From the NCBI RefSeq assembly GCF_014268755.2, contig NZ_CP077093.1, positions 1,724,001 to 1,788,000 of the forward strand: a stretch of DNA of 64,000 bases, written 5' to 3'. The notes below the pieces were generated by a model. That model was not told the DNA's origin and searched no databases. It saw only the letters and a list, made by a program, of their open reading frames with translations. The stretch comes from Pseudomonas vanderleydeniana. GTDB taxonomy: Bacteria > Pseudomonadota > Gammaproteobacteria > Pseudomonadales > Pseudomonadaceae. Made by a program: the position numbers and the translations under genes. Of the stretch, positions 1-10,208 are shown in pieces; positions within the stretch are counted from its first letter, which is position 1; every line of letters starts with the position of its first letter.

Positions 1-4
1 CAAT

Positions 5-1267
5 CTACAGGAGGGAGATCGGGTAGCTGATGATCAGGCGGTTTTCGTCGAACTCGTTGGTGCTGAAGTCCCGGCGCATGCTCGAGTTACGCCAGCGCAG
101 GCTCAGGTCGCGCAAGGTGCCGCTCTGGATGGTGTAGGCCAGTTCCGACTCGCGACCCCATTCCTTGCCGTCGGTGATCGTGCCGACATGCACGTTGCTG
201 CCGCTGATGTAGCGGTTCATCAGGGTCAGCCCCGGAATCCCCAGCGCGGCGAAGTTGTAGTCATGGCGCAACTGCCAGGATTTTTCCTGGGCGTTGTCAT
301 AGCTGCTGTTGTAGCTGTCGTTGGCCAGGGTGCCGCCGCTGGTGCCGTTGACCCGCATCCAGGCGCTGTCGCCGGTGAGTTTCTGCAGGCCGACATAGAA
401 GGTGTTGCCGCCGTACCTGGCCGAGAACATCCCCGACCAGGTGCGGTTTTCCAGGTCGCCGGCCAGTGCCTTGCCATCTTCCTTGCCGTAGAAGAACCCG
501 AGGTTGGCGCCCAGGGTCCAGTCACCCAGTGGCTGGCTGTGCACCAGGTTGACGTACTGCTGGCGGTAGATGTCCTTCAGTTGCGCGTTCCAGAGGCCAA
601 TCAGGGTGCGCTTGTCGTTGAAGGTGTACTCGCCACCGGCGAAGTTGAAGCGGTCGGAGGTGAAGGCGGTTTTCCCCTGCATGTACATGTCGGTCATGCT
701 TGAGTCGTTGCGCGGGCTGTTCTTCTGGAACTGGCCGCCGTACAGGGTCAGGCCGTCGATTTCCTTCGAGGTGACCTGGCCACCGCGGAAGGTCTGCGGC
801 AGCGAGCGGCCGTCATCGGAACGCAGGATCGGCAGCACCGGCATCCATTCGCCGACCTTCAGCTCGGTCTTGGAGATGCGGGCCTTGAACGCCACGTCCA
901 GGCGACCGAAGTTGTCGGCCGGGCGCCCGTCATGGTCCAGCGGCAGCAGTTGCGTGCCGCCGGTGCCCTTGCCGCCATCGAGTTTCTGGGAAAAGGTGCC
1001 GAGCACATCGACGCCAAAGCCGACGGTGCCCTGGGTGAAACCGGACCTGGCATCGAGGATGAAGTTCTGCGTCCATTCCTCGGCCTTGCCTTGGGGGTAG
1101 GCCGGGTTGGTGAAGTTGCGGTTGATGTAGAAGTTTCGCAGGTTCAGGTTGGCCTGGGCGTCTTCCACAAAGCCATGTTCCTCGGCCATGGCCGGCAGGG
1201 CCGCACCGGCGATGGCGAGGGTCAGCAGGGCACGGGAGGGACGGTTGCTCTTGTTCAGTGGCTTCAT
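5..1267 (-). CDS. OprD (OccD/OccK) family outer-membrane porin
   Basis: This is a 420-residue outer-membrane channel of the OprD family, which lets small molecules such as amino acids, peptides or organic acids cross the outer membrane. A signal peptide is visible (basic start, hydrophobic core, cleavage after ALPAMA near residue 28). The mature protein begins with the family's acidic segment (HGFVEDAQANLNLRNFYINR) and continues as alternating amphipathic strands to a C-terminal ISYPISLL. The length fits the family (about 420-450). The ATG lies next to a purine-rich AGAGAGA stretch. It is followed on the same strand only by the window edge. The substrate cannot be read from the sequence. The family call is safe; the subgroup is not assigned. 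Confidence 0.9.
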   Translation of the reverse strand: MKPLNKSNRPSRALLTLAIAGAALPAMAEEHGFVEDAQANLNLRNFYINRNFTNPAYPQGKAEEWTQNFILDARSGFTQGTVGFGVDVLGTFSQKLDGGKGTGGTQLLPLDHDGRPADNFGRLDVAFKARISKTELKVGEWMPVLPILRSDDGRSLPQTFRGGQVTSKEIDGLTLYGGQFQKNSPRNDSSMTDMYMQGKTAFTSDRFNFAGGEYTFNDKRTLIGLWNAQLKDIYRQQYVNLVHSQPLGDWTLGANLGFFYGKEDGKALAGDLENRTWSGMFSARYGGNTFYVGLQKLTGDSAWMRVNGTSGGTLANDSYNSSYDNAQEKSWQLRHDYNFAALGIPGLTLMNRYISGSNVHVGTITDGKEWGRESELAYTIQSGTLRDLSLRWRNSSMRRDFSTNEFDENRLIISYPISLL

Positions 1268-1518
1268 GGATCGGTCTCTCTAATTGTTAGGGGTGAGGCA
1301 GGGCACAGCCGCAACATGAGGGTTGCAGACGAGGGTGTGTTGTCGGGGCGAGCGTGCGGCGGTGATCAGCCGCTGAGGGCAGGGCGTCGGGGCATGGCGG
1401 ATGAACCTGTTGTTATTGGTATGGGTCGATGCGCAAGCATGGTGCGGTGGATCGAAGCGCGTATTCAATTGCGGTTTGACGGTTCCGGGCGATTACCGAA
1501 CGGAACAGTGCGGGCATG

Positions 1519-1545
1519 AAAAAACCCGCCGAAGGCGGGTTTTTT
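1519..1545. terminator. Bidirectional rho-independent terminator after ttgC
   Basis: A perfect stem (AACCCGCC / GGCGGGTT) with a GAA-type loop is flanked by an A-run on one side and a T-run on the other. It lies 18 bases past the ttgC stop and would end the ttgABC transcript on the minus strand. The symmetric tails also allow termination of plus-strand transcription. Confidence 0.85.
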
Positions 1546-1562
1546 GTGCAGCACGAACGACG

Positions 1563-3014
1563 TCAGCCTTTCGGTGGCGTGTCGTCGACCGGGCGGGCCT
1601 GGCCGGTCTGCTCGTTCCAGCCACCGCCGAGGGCCTTGTACAGGTTGACCTCGCTGGTGAGCTGCGACAGGCGATCGCTGATCAGCGACTGCTGGGCGCT
1701 GAACAACGAGCGCTGGGCATCGAGGAAGGTCAGGTTGCTGTCGACACCGATGCGGTAGCGACGCTCGGCCAGGCGGTAGTAGTCCTGGTTGGCGGCGACC
1801 AGGTCGCGCTGGGCCTGCAACTGCTCATTGAAGGTCTGGCGTGCGGCCAGGCCATCGGACACTTCCTTGAAGCCGGTCTGGATCGCCTTCTCGTAGTTGG
1901 CGACGCTGATGTCCTTCTGGATCTTGGAATAGTCCAGGCTGGCCCTCAGGCTGCCGGCGTTGAAGATCGGGATGCTGATCTTCGGCGAGAACAGCCAGGT
2001 GCCCGAACCGCCCTTGAACAGACCGCCCATGTCCGGGCTCAGGGTACCGGCATTGGCGGTCAGGCTGATGCTCGGGAAGAACGCTGCGCGCGCCGCCCCG
2101 ATGTTGGCGTTGGCCGCCATCAGCTGGTGCTCGGCACTGAGGATGTCCGGACGCCGCTGCAGCAGTTCCGAAGGCAGGCCAGCCGGCAGGTCGCTGAGCA
2201 GCTTGGCCGACAATGGCTGGGCCGCTGGCAGGTTCGCCGGAATGCCGGTGCCCAGCAGTTGGGTCAGGCTGTTCTGGTCTTCGGCGACCTGGCGAGTGAA
2301 CTGCGCCAGCTTGACGCGTGCACCTTCAACCGAAGTCCGCGACTGGCTCAGGTCCAGGGCCGAGGCCACGCCGACTTCGTTGCTGCGCGAGGTCAACCGG
2401 TAGCTTTCCTCGTAGGCTGCCAGGGTTTCCTGGGTCAGCTTGAGCAGTTCCTTGTCGGCCTGCCAGGTCAGGTAGGCGTTGGCGACACTGGCCACCAGGC
2501 TGATCTGCGTGGTGCGGCGCGCCTCTTCGCTGGCGAAGTAGGTCTGCAGCGCCTGCTCGCTCAGGCTGCGGATGCGGCCGAACAGGTCCAGTTCATAGGA
2601 GCTGACCCCGAGGGTTGCCGAGTACTGGCTGTTGATCGCCGCCTTGCCGGTGGTCGAAGCGTCGGCCGGGACCCGTTGGCGGCTGCCGCTGCCGTCGGCA
2701 GTGACGGCCGGGAACAGGTTGGCGCGCTGGATCTGGTACTGGGCACGGTAGGCTTCGATGTTCAGTGCCGCGACCCGCAGGTCGCGGTTGTTTTCCAGGG
2801 CCACCTGGATCAACTGCTGCAGCGCCGGGTCGTTGAAGAACTGGCGCCAGCCCTGCTCGGCCGCGGCGACGTTCGCCGCCTGGGCCGGCGAGTAGGCCGG
2901 CCCTTGCGGGTACTGCGCCGCTACCGGCGCTTCGGGGCGCTGGTAGTCGGGGATCAGCGAGCAGCCGCTGAGCACGAAGGCCGCGACCGCTACAGAGAGA
3001 AGGGACTTGCTCAT
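1563..3014 (-). CDS. ttgC: TtgC/OprM-type outer-membrane efflux lipoprotein
   Basis: This is the outer-membrane channel of a tripartite RND multidrug pump (TolC/OprM class, 483 residues). It has a lipoprotein signal peptide with lipobox LSGC and the acylated cysteine at residue 18. Two outer-membrane-efflux repeats follow, with the family's [17 protein letters not shown] and [12 protein letters not shown] segments. It is the last gene of the operon, and its ATG overlaps the ttgB stop by four bases (ATGA), which implies translational coupling. A strong terminator follows. The name ttgC is preferred to emhC/oprM because the linked repressor and operator match the P. putida Ttg system closely. 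In fluorescens-group strains the same operon is called emhABC. Confidence 0.93.
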   Translation of the reverse strand: MSKSLLSVAVAAFVLSGCSLIPDYQRPEAPVAAQYPQGPAYSPAQAANVAAAEQGWRQFFNDPALQQLIQVALENNRDLRVAALNIEAYRAQYQIQRANLFPAVTADGSGSRQRVPADASTTGKAAINSQYSATLGVSSYELDLFGRIRSLSEQALQTYFASEEARRTTQISLVASVANAYLTWQADKELLKLTQETLAAYEESYRLTSRSNEVGVASALDLSQSRTSVEGARVKLAQFTRQVAEDQNSLTQLLGTGIPANLPAAQPLSAKLLSDLPAGLPSELLQRRPDILSAEHQLMAANANIGAARAAFFPSISLTANAGTLSPDMGGLFKGGSGTWLFSPKISIPIFNAGSLRASLDYSKIQKDISVANYEKAIQTGFKEVSDGLAARQTFNEQLQAQRDLVAANQDYYRLAERRYRIGVDSNLTFLDAQRSLFSAQQSLISDRLSQLTSEVNLYKALGGGWNEQTGQARPVDDTPPKG

Positions 3015-6000
3015 TGGCCAGCCTCATGGTGTGGAGTTTCAGGGGTTGCGGGTTTCGCGTGCTTCTTCTCGCCGCCAATCGCCGAGACGGCCACGAAGAA
3101 TAACGGAACCCAGAAAATCGCCAAGATGGTTGCGCTGATCATACCGCCAACCACCACGGTACCGATGGCGTGCTGACTGCCGGAGCCGGCGCCGGTGGAG
3201 ATTGCCAGCGGAACCACGCCGAGGATGAACGCCAGCGAGGTCATGATGATCGGACGCAGACGCATGCGGCAGGCCTCGATCGCCGCATCGCGCAGGCTCT
3301 TGCCGTGTTCGTGCAGTTCCTTGGCGAATTCCACGATCAGGATGGCGTTCTTCGCCGCCAGGCCGATGGTGGTCAACAGGCCCACGAGGAAGTACACGTC
3401 GTTGGACAGGCCACGCAGGGTGGTCGCCAGCAGTGCACCGATGATCCCCAGCGGCACGACCAGTACCACCGCGATCGGGATCGACCAGCTTTCGTACAGC
3501 GCCGCCAGGCACAGGAACACCATCAGCAGCGAGAGGGCGAACAGCGCCGGCGCCTGGGAGCCGGACAGGCGTTCTTCATACGACAGGCCGGTCCAGGAAA
3601 TACCGACACCCGCCGGCAGCTTCTTGGCCAGGGCCTCGACTTCCGCCATGGCCTCACCGGTGGTGTGGCCTGGAGCCGGGGCACCGAGGATCTCCATCGC
3701 TTCGACGCCGTTGTAGCGTGCGAGCTTCGGCGAACCGTAGACCCACTCGCCCTTGGCGAACGCCGAGAACGGAACCATGGTGCCGCTGCTGCTGCGCACG
3801 TACCACTTCTGCAGGTCTTCCGGGCTCATCCGCGCGGCGGACTTGCCCTGGATGTAGACCTTCTTCACCCGGCCGCGGTCGATGAAGTCGTTGACATAAC
3901 TACCGCCCAACGCAATCGACAGGCTGTTGTTGATGTCCGACAGGCTCACGCCCAGCGCGCTTGCACGCTCATCGTCGATGCTCAGCTGGTATTGCGGTTC
4001 ATCGTTCAGGCCGTTGGGGCGGACCGCCGCCAGGACCTTGCTCTGTGCCGCCATGCCGAGGAACTGGTTGCGCGCTTCCATCAGCTTCTCGTGGCCGATA
4101 CCGGCACGGTCCTGCAGGTACACGTCGAAACCGGTGGCGTTACCCAGTTCCAGTACTGCCGGTGGAGCGAAGGCGAACACCATCGCGTCACGGAAGCTGA
4201 AGAAGTGCGCCTGGGCCCGTTCGGCCAGCTTGAACACGCTGTTGTCGGCGTTACGCTGGTCCCATGGCTTGAGCATGATGAAGGCCATGCCCGAGCTCTG
4301 GCCACGACCGGCGAAGTTGAAGCCGGTCACGGTGAACACCGAGTTCACGGCTGCCGATTCGTCCTTGAGCAGGTAGGCGCGCATCTTGTCGACCACCGCC
4401 TGGGTCCGCTCGGCACTGGAGCCGGCCGGGGTCTGGACCTGGGCGAAGAGTACGCCCTGGTCTTCCTCGGGCAGGAACGAGCTGGGGATACGGGCGAACA
4501 GCCAGATCATGCCGACCACGATCAGCGCATAGGCCAACAGGTACGGCAGCTTGTGCGCCAGGATATTGCCGACGCTGCTTTCGTAGGCGCGGACGCTGCG
4601 ATCGAAGTTGCGGTTGAACCAGCCGAAGAACCCACGTTTCGGCGTGCCGTGCTCGCCATGGGGAATGGCCTTGAGCATGGTGGCGCACAGCGCCGGGGTG
4701 AAGATCAGCGCCACCAGCACCGACAGGCCCATGGCCGAGACAATGGTGATGGAGAACTGGCGGTAGATCACACCGGTGGAGCCGCCGAAGAACGCCATCG
4801 GCAACAGTACCGCCGAGAGCACCATGGCGATACCGACCAGGGCGCCCTGGATCTGGCTCATGGACTTCTTGGTCGCTTCCTTGGGCGACAGGCCTTCCTC
4901 GCTCATGACCCGTTCGACGTTCTCCACCACGACGATGGCGTCGTCCACCAGCAGGCCGATGGCCAGGACCATGCCGAACATGGTCAGGGTGTTGATGCTG
5001 AAGCCGGCCGCCGCGAGGATGCCGAAGGTACCCAGCAGTACCACCGGTACGGTCATGGTGGTGATGATGGTGGCGCGGAAGTTCTGCAGGAACAGGAACA
5101 TCACCAGGAACACCAGCACGATCGCTTCCATCAGGGTTTCAACCACACCCTTGATCGACTCGGTCACCACCGGGGTGGTGTCGTACGGGAATACCACCTG
5201 CATGCCAGGCGGGAAGAACGGCTGCAGGTCGTTGATGGTCTTGCGCAGTGCCTTGGCGGTGTCCAGGGCGTTCGCGCCGTTGGCCAGCTTGACCGCCAGG
5301 CCCGAGGCCGGGTTGCCGTTGTACTGGGCCGCGATGCTGTAGTTCTCACCCCCCAGGCCGACGTCGGCGACATCGCCCAGGCGCACCTGCGAGCCGTCCT
5401 TGTTGACCTTGAGCAGGATGTTCTTGAACTGCTCGGCGGTCTGCAGGCGGGTCTTGCCGATGATGGTGGCGTTCAGTTGCTGGCCAGGCAAGGCCGGCAG
5501 GCCACCCAACTGGCCGGAGGACACCTGGACGTTCTGTGCGGCCACGGCGGTCTTCACGTCCACCGGGGTCAGCTGGTAGTTGTTCAGCTTGGCCGGGTCG
5601 AGCCAGATCCGCATCGCGTACTGGGCACCGAACACCTGGAAGTCACCGACACCCGCGGTCCGCGAGATCGGGTCCTGCATGTTGGAGACGATGTAGTTCG
5701 ACAGGTCGTCCTTGGTCATGCTGCCGTCGGTCGACACCACGCCGATCACCATCAGGAAGTTCTTCACCGCCTTGGTGACGCGGATACCCTGCTGTTGCAC
5801 TTCCTGCGGCAGCAGGGGAGTCGCCAGGTTCAGCTTGTTCTGGACCTGGACCTGGGCGGTGTCGGAACTGGTGCCCTGCTCGAAGGTGGCGGTGATGGTC
5901 ATGCTGCCGTCGGAGTTACTTTCCGACGAGACATAACGCAGGTTGTCGATACCGTTGAGCTGCTGTTCGATCACCTGGACCACGGTGTCCTGCACGGTCT

Positions 6001-6163
6001 GCGCCGAGGCACCCGGGTAGGTCACGGAAATGGCGATGGCCGGTGGCGCGATTGCCGGGTACTGGTTGATCGGCAACTTGAGGATCGAGAGCGCGCCGAC
6101 CAGCATGATCACCAGGGCGATCACCCAGGCGAAGATCGGGCGGTCGATAAAGAATTTCGACAT
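3011..6163 (-). CDS. ttgB: TtgB/EmhB/MexB-type RND multidrug efflux pump (inner membrane)
   Basis: This is the proton-driven inner-membrane pump of the tripartite exporter (HAE1 family, 1050 residues, the usual length). It begins with the classical [20 protein letters not shown] first membrane helix. The proton-relay pair of aspartates is in [18 protein letters not shown], near residue 405, and the later transmembrane block contains [19 protein letters not shown]. Two large periplasmic loops lie between the twelve predicted helices. The gap to ttgA is only three bases and the end overlaps ttgC, so the three genes form one operon. Homologues export solvents, antibiotics and hydrophobic aromatics. 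The call rests on full-length family features. Confidence 0.95.
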   Translation of the reverse strand: MSKFFIDRPIFAWVIALVIMLVGALSILKLPINQYPAIAPPAIAISVTYPGASAQTVQDTVVQVIEQQLNGIDNLRYVSSESNSDGSMTITATFEQGTSSDTAQVQVQNKLNLATPLLPQEVQQQGIRVTKAVKNFLMVIGVVSTDGSMTKDDLSNYIVSNMQDPISRTAGVGDFQVFGAQYAMRIWLDPAKLNNYQLTPVDVKTAVAAQNVQVSSGQLGGLPALPGQQLNATIIGKTRLQTAEQFKNILLKVNKDGSQVRLGDVADVGLGGENYSIAAQYNGNPASGLAVKLANGANALDTAKALRKTINDLQPFFPPGMQVVFPYDTTPVVTESIKGVVETLMEAIVLVFLVMFLFLQNFRATIITTMTVPVVLLGTFGILAAAGFSINTLTMFGMVLAIGLLVDDAIVVVENVERVMSEEGLSPKEATKKSMSQIQGALVGIAMVLSAVLLPMAFFGGSTGVIYRQFSITIVSAMGLSVLVALIFTPALCATMLKAIPHGEHGTPKRGFFGWFNRNFDRSVRAYESSVGNILAHKLPYLLAYALIVVGMIWLFARIPSSFLPEEDQGVLFAQVQTPAGSSAERTQAVVDKMRAYLLKDESAAVNSVFTVTGFNFAGRGQSSGMAFIMLKPWDQRNADNSVFKLAERAQAHFFSFRDAMVFAFAPPAVLELGNATGFDVYLQDRAGIGHEKLMEARNQFLGMAAQSKVLAAVRPNGLNDEPQYQLSIDDERASALGVSLSDINNSLSIALGGSYVNDFIDRGRVKKVYIQGKSAARMSPEDLQKWYVRSSSGTMVPFSAFAKGEWVYGSPKLARYNGVEAMEILGAPAPGHTTGEAMAEVEALAKKLPAGVGISWTGLSYEERLSGSQAPALFALSLLMVFLCLAALYESWSIPIAVVLVVPLGIIGALLATTLRGLSNDVYFLVGLLTTIGLAAKNAILIVEFAKELHEHGKSLRDAAIEACRMRLRPIIMTSLAFILGVVPLAISTGAGSGSQHAIGTVVVGGMISATILAIFWVPLFFVAVSAIGGEKKHAKPATPETPHHEAGQ

Positions 6164-6166
6164 GGT

Positions 6167-7330
6167 TTACTCCCCTTTGCTGCCTGCGGCTTTGTCGGTT
6201 GCCGGGGCAGGGGCCGGGTTGGCGGTTTTGACGTTGGTGGCTTCGCTGGCCTTGACCTCGACGCCTGGACGCACGAACTGCAGGCCTTCGGTGATCACGC
6301 GATCGCCCGACTTCAGGCCGTCCTCGACCAGCCACTGGCTGCCCTGGGTACGGCTGGCCTTGAGCTGGCGCAGTTCGACCTTGTTGTCCGGGCCGACGAC
6401 CAGGGCGGTCGGAGTACCCTTGAGGTCACGGGTCACGCCTTGCTGCGGTACGAGGATCGCCGCGCTGTTGACGCCGGACTGCAACTGGGCATGGACGAAC
6501 ATGCCAGGCAGCAGCGAGTGGTCAGGGTTCGGGAACACCGCGCGCAGGGTCACGGAACCGGTGGTTTCATCCACGGTGACTTCCGAGAATTCCAGCTTGC
6601 CCGACTGGGCGTAGGTGCTGCCGTCTTCCAGGGTCAGCTTGACCATGGCCGCGTTGTCGCCGGCCTTCTGCAGGCGGCCGCTTTCCAGCTCGCGACGCAG
6701 CTTCAGCAGGTCGGCGGTGGATTGCGTGATATCGACGTAGATCGGGTCCAGCTGGGTGATCGTCGCCATGGCATCGGCCTGGCCGGTGCTGACCAGCGCG
6801 CCCTCGGTCACCGAGGAACGGCCGATACGGCCGGACAGCGGCGCGAGGACCTTGGTGTAGCGTACGTTGATCTGGGCGCTTTGCAGGGCCGCTTCCGATT
6901 GCAGGCGGTTGGCGACGGCGGTGTCGTATTCCTGACGGCTGACAGCCTGCTCGTTCACCAGTTGCTTGTAGCGGTCGGCGATCGACTTGGTCGATTGCAG
7001 GTTGGCCTCGGCGCTTTTCAGGGTCGCTTCATAGACCGATGGGTCGATCTGATAGAGCTGCTGGCCGGCCTTGACGTCGCCGCCTTCCTTGAACAGGCGC
7101 TTGAGGATGATGCCATTGACCTGTGGCCGGACCTCGGCGATGCGATAGGCCGTGGTGCGCCCTGGCAGCTCGGAGGTCAGGGTGAACGGTTGGGCTTGCA
7201 GGGTCACGACGCCGACCTGAGGGGCGGGGGCGGCCGCGGGCGCGGCCTCTTCCTTTTTATTGCATCCGCTGAGCAGCGATGCCAGGGCGACGGCGGTGAC
7301 CAGAGCGGTAACAGCTGGCTTGAGTTGCAT
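6167..7330 (-). CDS. ttgA: TtgA/EmhA-type periplasmic adaptor (membrane-fusion protein)
   Basis: This is the periplasmic adaptor linking the RND pump to the outer-membrane channel (387 residues). It carries a lipoprotein signal with lipobox LLSGC and the lipidated cysteine at residue 23, followed by a charged linker. Barrel-sandwich and coiled-coil adaptor segments follow (GDVKAGQQLYQIDP, then an alanine/glutamine-rich hairpin, then APLSGRIGRSSVTEGALV). An upstream in-frame ATG would add 12 residues, but the start at 7330 has a GAGGATCTTC ribosome site directly before it and yields a proper lipoprotein signal. It is the first gene of the ttgABC operon. Its promoter region is shared with divergent ttgR and contains the TtgR operator. 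Confidence 0.93.
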   Translation of the reverse strand: MQLKPAVTALVTAVALASLLSGCNKKEEAAPAAAPAPQVGVVTLQAQPFTLTSELPGRTTAYRIAEVRPQVNGIILKRLFKEGGDVKAGQQLYQIDPSVYEATLKSAEANLQSTKSIADRYKQLVNEQAVSRQEYDTAVANRLQSEAALQSAQINVRYTKVLAPLSGRIGRSSVTEGALVSTGQADAMATITQLDPIYVDITQSTADLLKLRRELESGRLQKAGDNAAMVKLTLEDGSTYAQSGKLEFSEVTVDETTGSVTLRAVFPNPDHSLLPGMFVHAQLQSGVNSAAILVPQQGVTRDLKGTPTALVVGPDNKVELRQLKASRTQGSQWLVEDGLKSGDRVITEGLQFVRPGVEVKASEATNVKTANPAPAPATDKAAGSKGE

Positions 7331-7412
7331 GAAGATCCTCGGGTCAGGCGCGCGTGAAGCGCACAAGAAGGGTGGAAGGGTATGAAGGGTGATCCGGCTG
7401 GATAAATAGGGT

Positions 7413-7450
7413 GCTAATGAATATACTTACATTCACGGTTGTTTGTAAAG
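7413..7450. promoter_or_regulatory. TtgR operator and ttgA/ttgR divergent promoter
   Basis: The divergent ttgA-ttgR spacer holds an AT-rich imperfect palindrome. Read on the minus strand it runs from TTTACAAACAACC through GTGAATGTAAGTATATT. This matches, from memory, the known P. putida TtgR operator nearly base for base. TtgR represses both its own gene and ttgABC from such a site and is released by antibiotics and plant flavonoids. The palindrome lies about 85 bases from the ttgA start and 135 bases from the ttgR start. Confidence 0.82.
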
Positions 7451-7584
7451 GCTTGAACTTTTGCCCAAAGTCGTTACAAAGCATGGAATTCATCTCGGGA
7501 AAAGGCACAAAAATCGCCGCCCGTCGTTAAGCCCGGATTAAGCCCAGGGGGAGTCCGCGGCACCCTGATCGAGGTTTTACTGCC

Positions 7585-8217
7585 ATGGTTCGTCGTACCA
7601 AAGAAGAAGCTCAGGAAACCCGCAGGCAGATACTCGAGGCGGCCGAAAAGGCCTTCTACGAGCGCGGCGTGGCGCGCACCACCCTGGCCGATATCGCGAC
7701 CCTGGCGGGTGTCACCCGCGGTGCCATCTACTGGCATTTCAGCAACAAGGCCGACCTGGTGCAGGCGATGCTCGATTCGCTGCGCGAGCCGCTGGACGAC
7801 ATGGCCAAGGCCAGCGAGGACCAGGACGAGCCCGACCCGTTGGGCTGCATGCGTCAGTTGCTGATTCATTTGTTTCAGCAGATTGCTCTTGACCCGAAAG
7901 TTCGGCGCATTAATGAAATTTTGTTTCATAAGTGCGAGTTCACCGATGAAATGTGTGACCTGCGCCGCCAGCGCCGTGCCGTCAGCCTGGACTGCAACGC
8001 GCACATCGAACTGGCCTTGCGTAATGCGGTGAACCGAGGGCAGCTTCCCGAGACTCTCGATACGGCCCGCGCCGCCATCAGTCTCCATGCCTGGATCGAT
8101 GGCGTTCTCTATCAATGGCTGTTGGCGCCGGACAGCTTCGACCTGAACAAGGATGCCGAGCGCTGGGTCGATACCGGGCTGGACATGCTGCGCTTGAGCC
8201 CCAGCCTGCGCAATTGA
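7585..8217 (+). CDS. ttgR: TtgR/EmhR TetR-family repressor of the efflux operon
   Basis: This is a 210-residue TetR-family repressor. The N-terminal helix-turn-helix spans roughly residues 32-52 ([20 protein letters not shown]). The ligand-binding domain carries TtgR landmarks: [25 protein letters not shown], and the ending [23 protein letters not shown] [17 protein letters not shown]. Length and residues match P. putida TtgR throughout. It is divergent from ttgABC with the operator between them, so it is expected to repress both units until an effector binds. A GAGG sequence precedes the ATG by about 11 bases. Confidence 0.94.
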   Translation: MVRRTKEEAQETRRQILEAAEKAFYERGVARTTLADIATLAGVTRGAIYWHFSNKADLVQAMLDSLREPLDDMAKASEDQDEPDPLGCMRQLLIHLFQQIALDPKVRRINEILFHKCEFTDEMCDLRRQRRAVSLDCNAHIELALRNAVNRGQLPETLDTARAAISLHAWIDGVLYQWLLAPDSFDLNKDAERWVDTGLDMLRLSPSLRN

Positions 8218-8379
8218 GTCAAAATGCGTAATTGAGTCTAGTTGTGTCAATATTCCCTGCCAGTCACATCGGCCTGGCGGTGCGTGCCTCGACAGCGGGC
8301 AACATTTATATACCTGTACGGCGCATCTTGGTAGTTAGTGTGCTAAGTATTTTGTAGTGAATTTGTTGCGAGCCTGTGA

Positions 8380-9267
8380 ATGAATGTACCCAACCTGCTG
8401 CACAAGGGCGCCGAGCAGCCGCTCAAGGGCATTGCACTGATCTGTGGGGCGGTACTGCTGTTCGCCAGCCACGATGCGTTGTCCAAGTACCTTTCCGGGT
8501 TCTATCCGATCGTGATGGTGGTCTGGGCCCGTTACGTGGTCCATACCTTGCTGATGCTGGTGGTGTTCGTGCCTCGCAGCGGCTTCTCCGCGGTGGTCCG
8601 CACCCGGCGTCCGGGGCTGCAACTGTTGCGTGCGCTGTGCCTGATCGGTACCAGCCTGTTTTTCACCACCGGCCTGCGCTACATCCCCCTGGCGGAAGCC
8701 ACCTCGGTCAACTTCCTGGCGCCGCTATTGGTGACGGCCCTGTCGGTTCCGCTGCTGGGCGAGCGAGTGAGCCGTGGCCAGTGGGCGGCGGTCATTGCCG
8801 GTTTCGTCGGGGTGCTGATCATCATTCGCCCGGGCAGTGCGCTGTTCACCCCGGCGATCCTGCTGCCGCTCTGCTCGGCGTTGTGCTTCGGTTTCTACCA
8901 ATTGCTGACCCGCATGCTCAGTGGCGTCGACAGCCCGACCACCAGCAACTTCCTCACCGGCATCCTCAACAGCCTGATCATGACCGCGATGCTGCCGTTC
9001 TTCTGGAGCGCGCCGACCCTGGTCCATGGGCTGTTCATGATCGGCCTGGGCACCTGCGGCATGCTCGGCCACCTGCTGCTGACCCAGGCGTTCCGGCATG
9101 CGCCACCGGCGATGCTGGCGCCGTTCAGCTACGGGCAGATTCTTTTCGCCGGCATGTATGGCTACCTGGTCTTCGACCACATGCCGGACATGTTTGCGGT
9201 GATCGGCATTGCCGTAATCTGCCTGAGCGGACTGCTGGTGGCCTGGGGGCAGCGCAGGCGCGCTTGA
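8380..9267 (+). CDS. EamA/DMT-family inner-membrane transporter
   Basis: This 295-residue membrane protein belongs to the drug/metabolite transporter superfamily. It has ten predicted transmembrane helices arranged as two EamA repeats. The typical sequence PLAEATSVNFLAPLLVTALSV sits at the end of the first repeat and is followed by GERVSRGQWAAVIAGFVGVL. The N-terminus is a short cytoplasmic arm. It is probably transcribed alone, because the next gene downstream is convergent. The substrate is unknown; relatives export amino acids, sugars or other small metabolites, and the sequence offers no way to choose. Confidence 0.85.
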   Translation: MNVPNLLHKGAEQPLKGIALICGAVLLFASHDALSKYLSGFYPIVMVVWARYVVHTLLMLVVFVPRSGFSAVVRTRRPGLQLLRALCLIGTSLFFTTGLRYIPLAEATSVNFLAPLLVTALSVPLLGERVSRGQWAAVIAGFVGVLIIIRPGSALFTPAILLPLCSALCFGFYQLLTRMLSGVDSPTTSNFLTGILNSLIMTAMLPFFWSAPTLVHGLFMIGLGTCGMLGHLLLTQAFRHAPPAMLAPFSYGQILFAGMYGYLVFDHMPDMFAVIGIAVICLSGLLVAWGQRRRA

Positions 9268-9282
9268 CCCCAGGGGCGGCCG

Positions 9283-10146
9283 TCAGCCGTTGCGATTGCC
9301 GCTGAGGAACGCGGCGAGTGATGATTGCCAGCCGCCGTTGCGCATCATCTGCAGCAGGACCCTGTGCCAGACGTCTTTCACAGTATCGGTGGTTTTTGCG
9401 CCAGATTCGGCGGAGGGCGTGGTGCCGTTCTCGGCGCTGGAGGCCTGCTGCTTTTTGGCCATGCGTTCCAGTACCGTTGGGTTGAGAATTTCCTTGGACT
9501 TATGCTCGATGTATCCCGGCTTGCTTTCGTAGGTTTGGAATTGGGACGATAGTTTCACGTCTGGATCACCAGTACTGGAGAAGCGGGTAATGACTTTTTC
9601 CAAAAAGTCGAAATCGAAGAGGTGGTGAGCACCAAAGCCGGGATCCATCATGTAGCGAATGAAGTCCTGATCTAGGGCGCTGCCTTTTATGGCTTCGCCC
9701 TTGAGAATTCGCTCGGCTGTTGCCGCGTCCTTGTCGAAGAAGCTGTAACTCAGCCGATGTCCTTCATTATCGTAATTATGACCGCAGTTCAAGTTGTGCA
9801 GCATGGTGCCATTTTGAAACTGGCGATAGCTCGCCAGATCCCTGGCCAGGCCTGTGACGTATCTGGGGGATGCCCCCTGTTCCTGGGCAAATTCGTAAAT
9901 ACGTGCCAATAGATCTCTGTCTGCTTGGGTTAGGTAATATTTCTCGCATTTTGTTGAGTCAAGAATTGTTTCAAATCGAGGGTTCGGCTCTCCTCCATAC
10001 ATGTGAGTGATTAGTAGTGCGTAGCCACTAATTGAAACCGATGACGGTTCGGTGGCGACTGTGGAAGTTCTTTCTAGTGTATTTTTGGATGGGGTGGCTG
10101 TTTGTGGTGTGTAGTTGTATGAGTTGCTTGTTTGAGTGATTTTCAT
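9283..10146 (-). CDS. Conserved hypothetical protein, S/T-rich N-terminus, low-GC gene
   Basis: This is a 287-residue soluble protein that I do not recognise. Its first 40 residues are rich in Ser, Thr, Asn and Pro with no signal peptide or membrane segment, followed by a folded-looking middle with several His and aromatic residues (NLNCGHNYDNEGHRLSYSFF, FGAHHLFDFDFLEKVI). The tail has a low-complexity SSAENGTTPSAESGAK linker and then a hydrophobic helix. The upstream half of the gene is visibly AT-richer than its neighbours. It starts a few tens of bases after a small exported protein on the same strand and ends 15 bases from the convergent transporter. A secreted or effector-like role is possible from the N-terminus alone, but nothing confirms it. 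Confidence 0.7.
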   Translation of the reverse strand: MKITQTSNSYNYTPQTATPSKNTLERTSTVATEPSSVSISGYALLITHMYGGEPNPRFETILDSTKCEKYYLTQADRDLLARIYEFAQEQGASPRYVTGLARDLASYRQFQNGTMLHNLNCGHNYDNEGHRLSYSFFDKDAATAERILKGEAIKGSALDQDFIRYMMDPGFGAHHLFDFDFLEKVITRFSSTGDPDVKLSSQFQTYESKPGYIEHKSKEILNPTVLERMAKKQQASSAENGTTPSAESGAKTTDTVKDVWHRVLLQMMRNGGWQSSLAAFLSGNRNG

Positions 10147-10173
10147 CTTGTTGACCTTATGGCCGTGTGGAGG

Positions 10174-10201
10174 CTCCGCCAGCCTGTTTCTGCTGGCGGA
10201 G
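10174..10201. other. Intergenic hairpin
   Basis: Perfect ten-base arms CTCCGCCAGC and GCTGGCGGAG are separated by an eight-base loop, between two same-strand genes. There is no T-run on either side, so an attenuator or mRNA-stabilising role is as likely as termination. Confidence 0.55.
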
Positions 10202-10208
10202 GAGCTCG

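Noticed and set aside
1401..3176. 591-codon plus-strand frame opposite ttgC
   Set aside because: It is the reverse of a coding region with strong codon bias; the minus-strand gene has signal, motifs and operon context.
3170..7357. 1395-codon plus-strand frame opposite ttgB and ttgA
   Set aside because: It mirrors the pump genes in a high-GC genome; its composition (long runs of Gln, His, Arg, Asp) is not protein-like.
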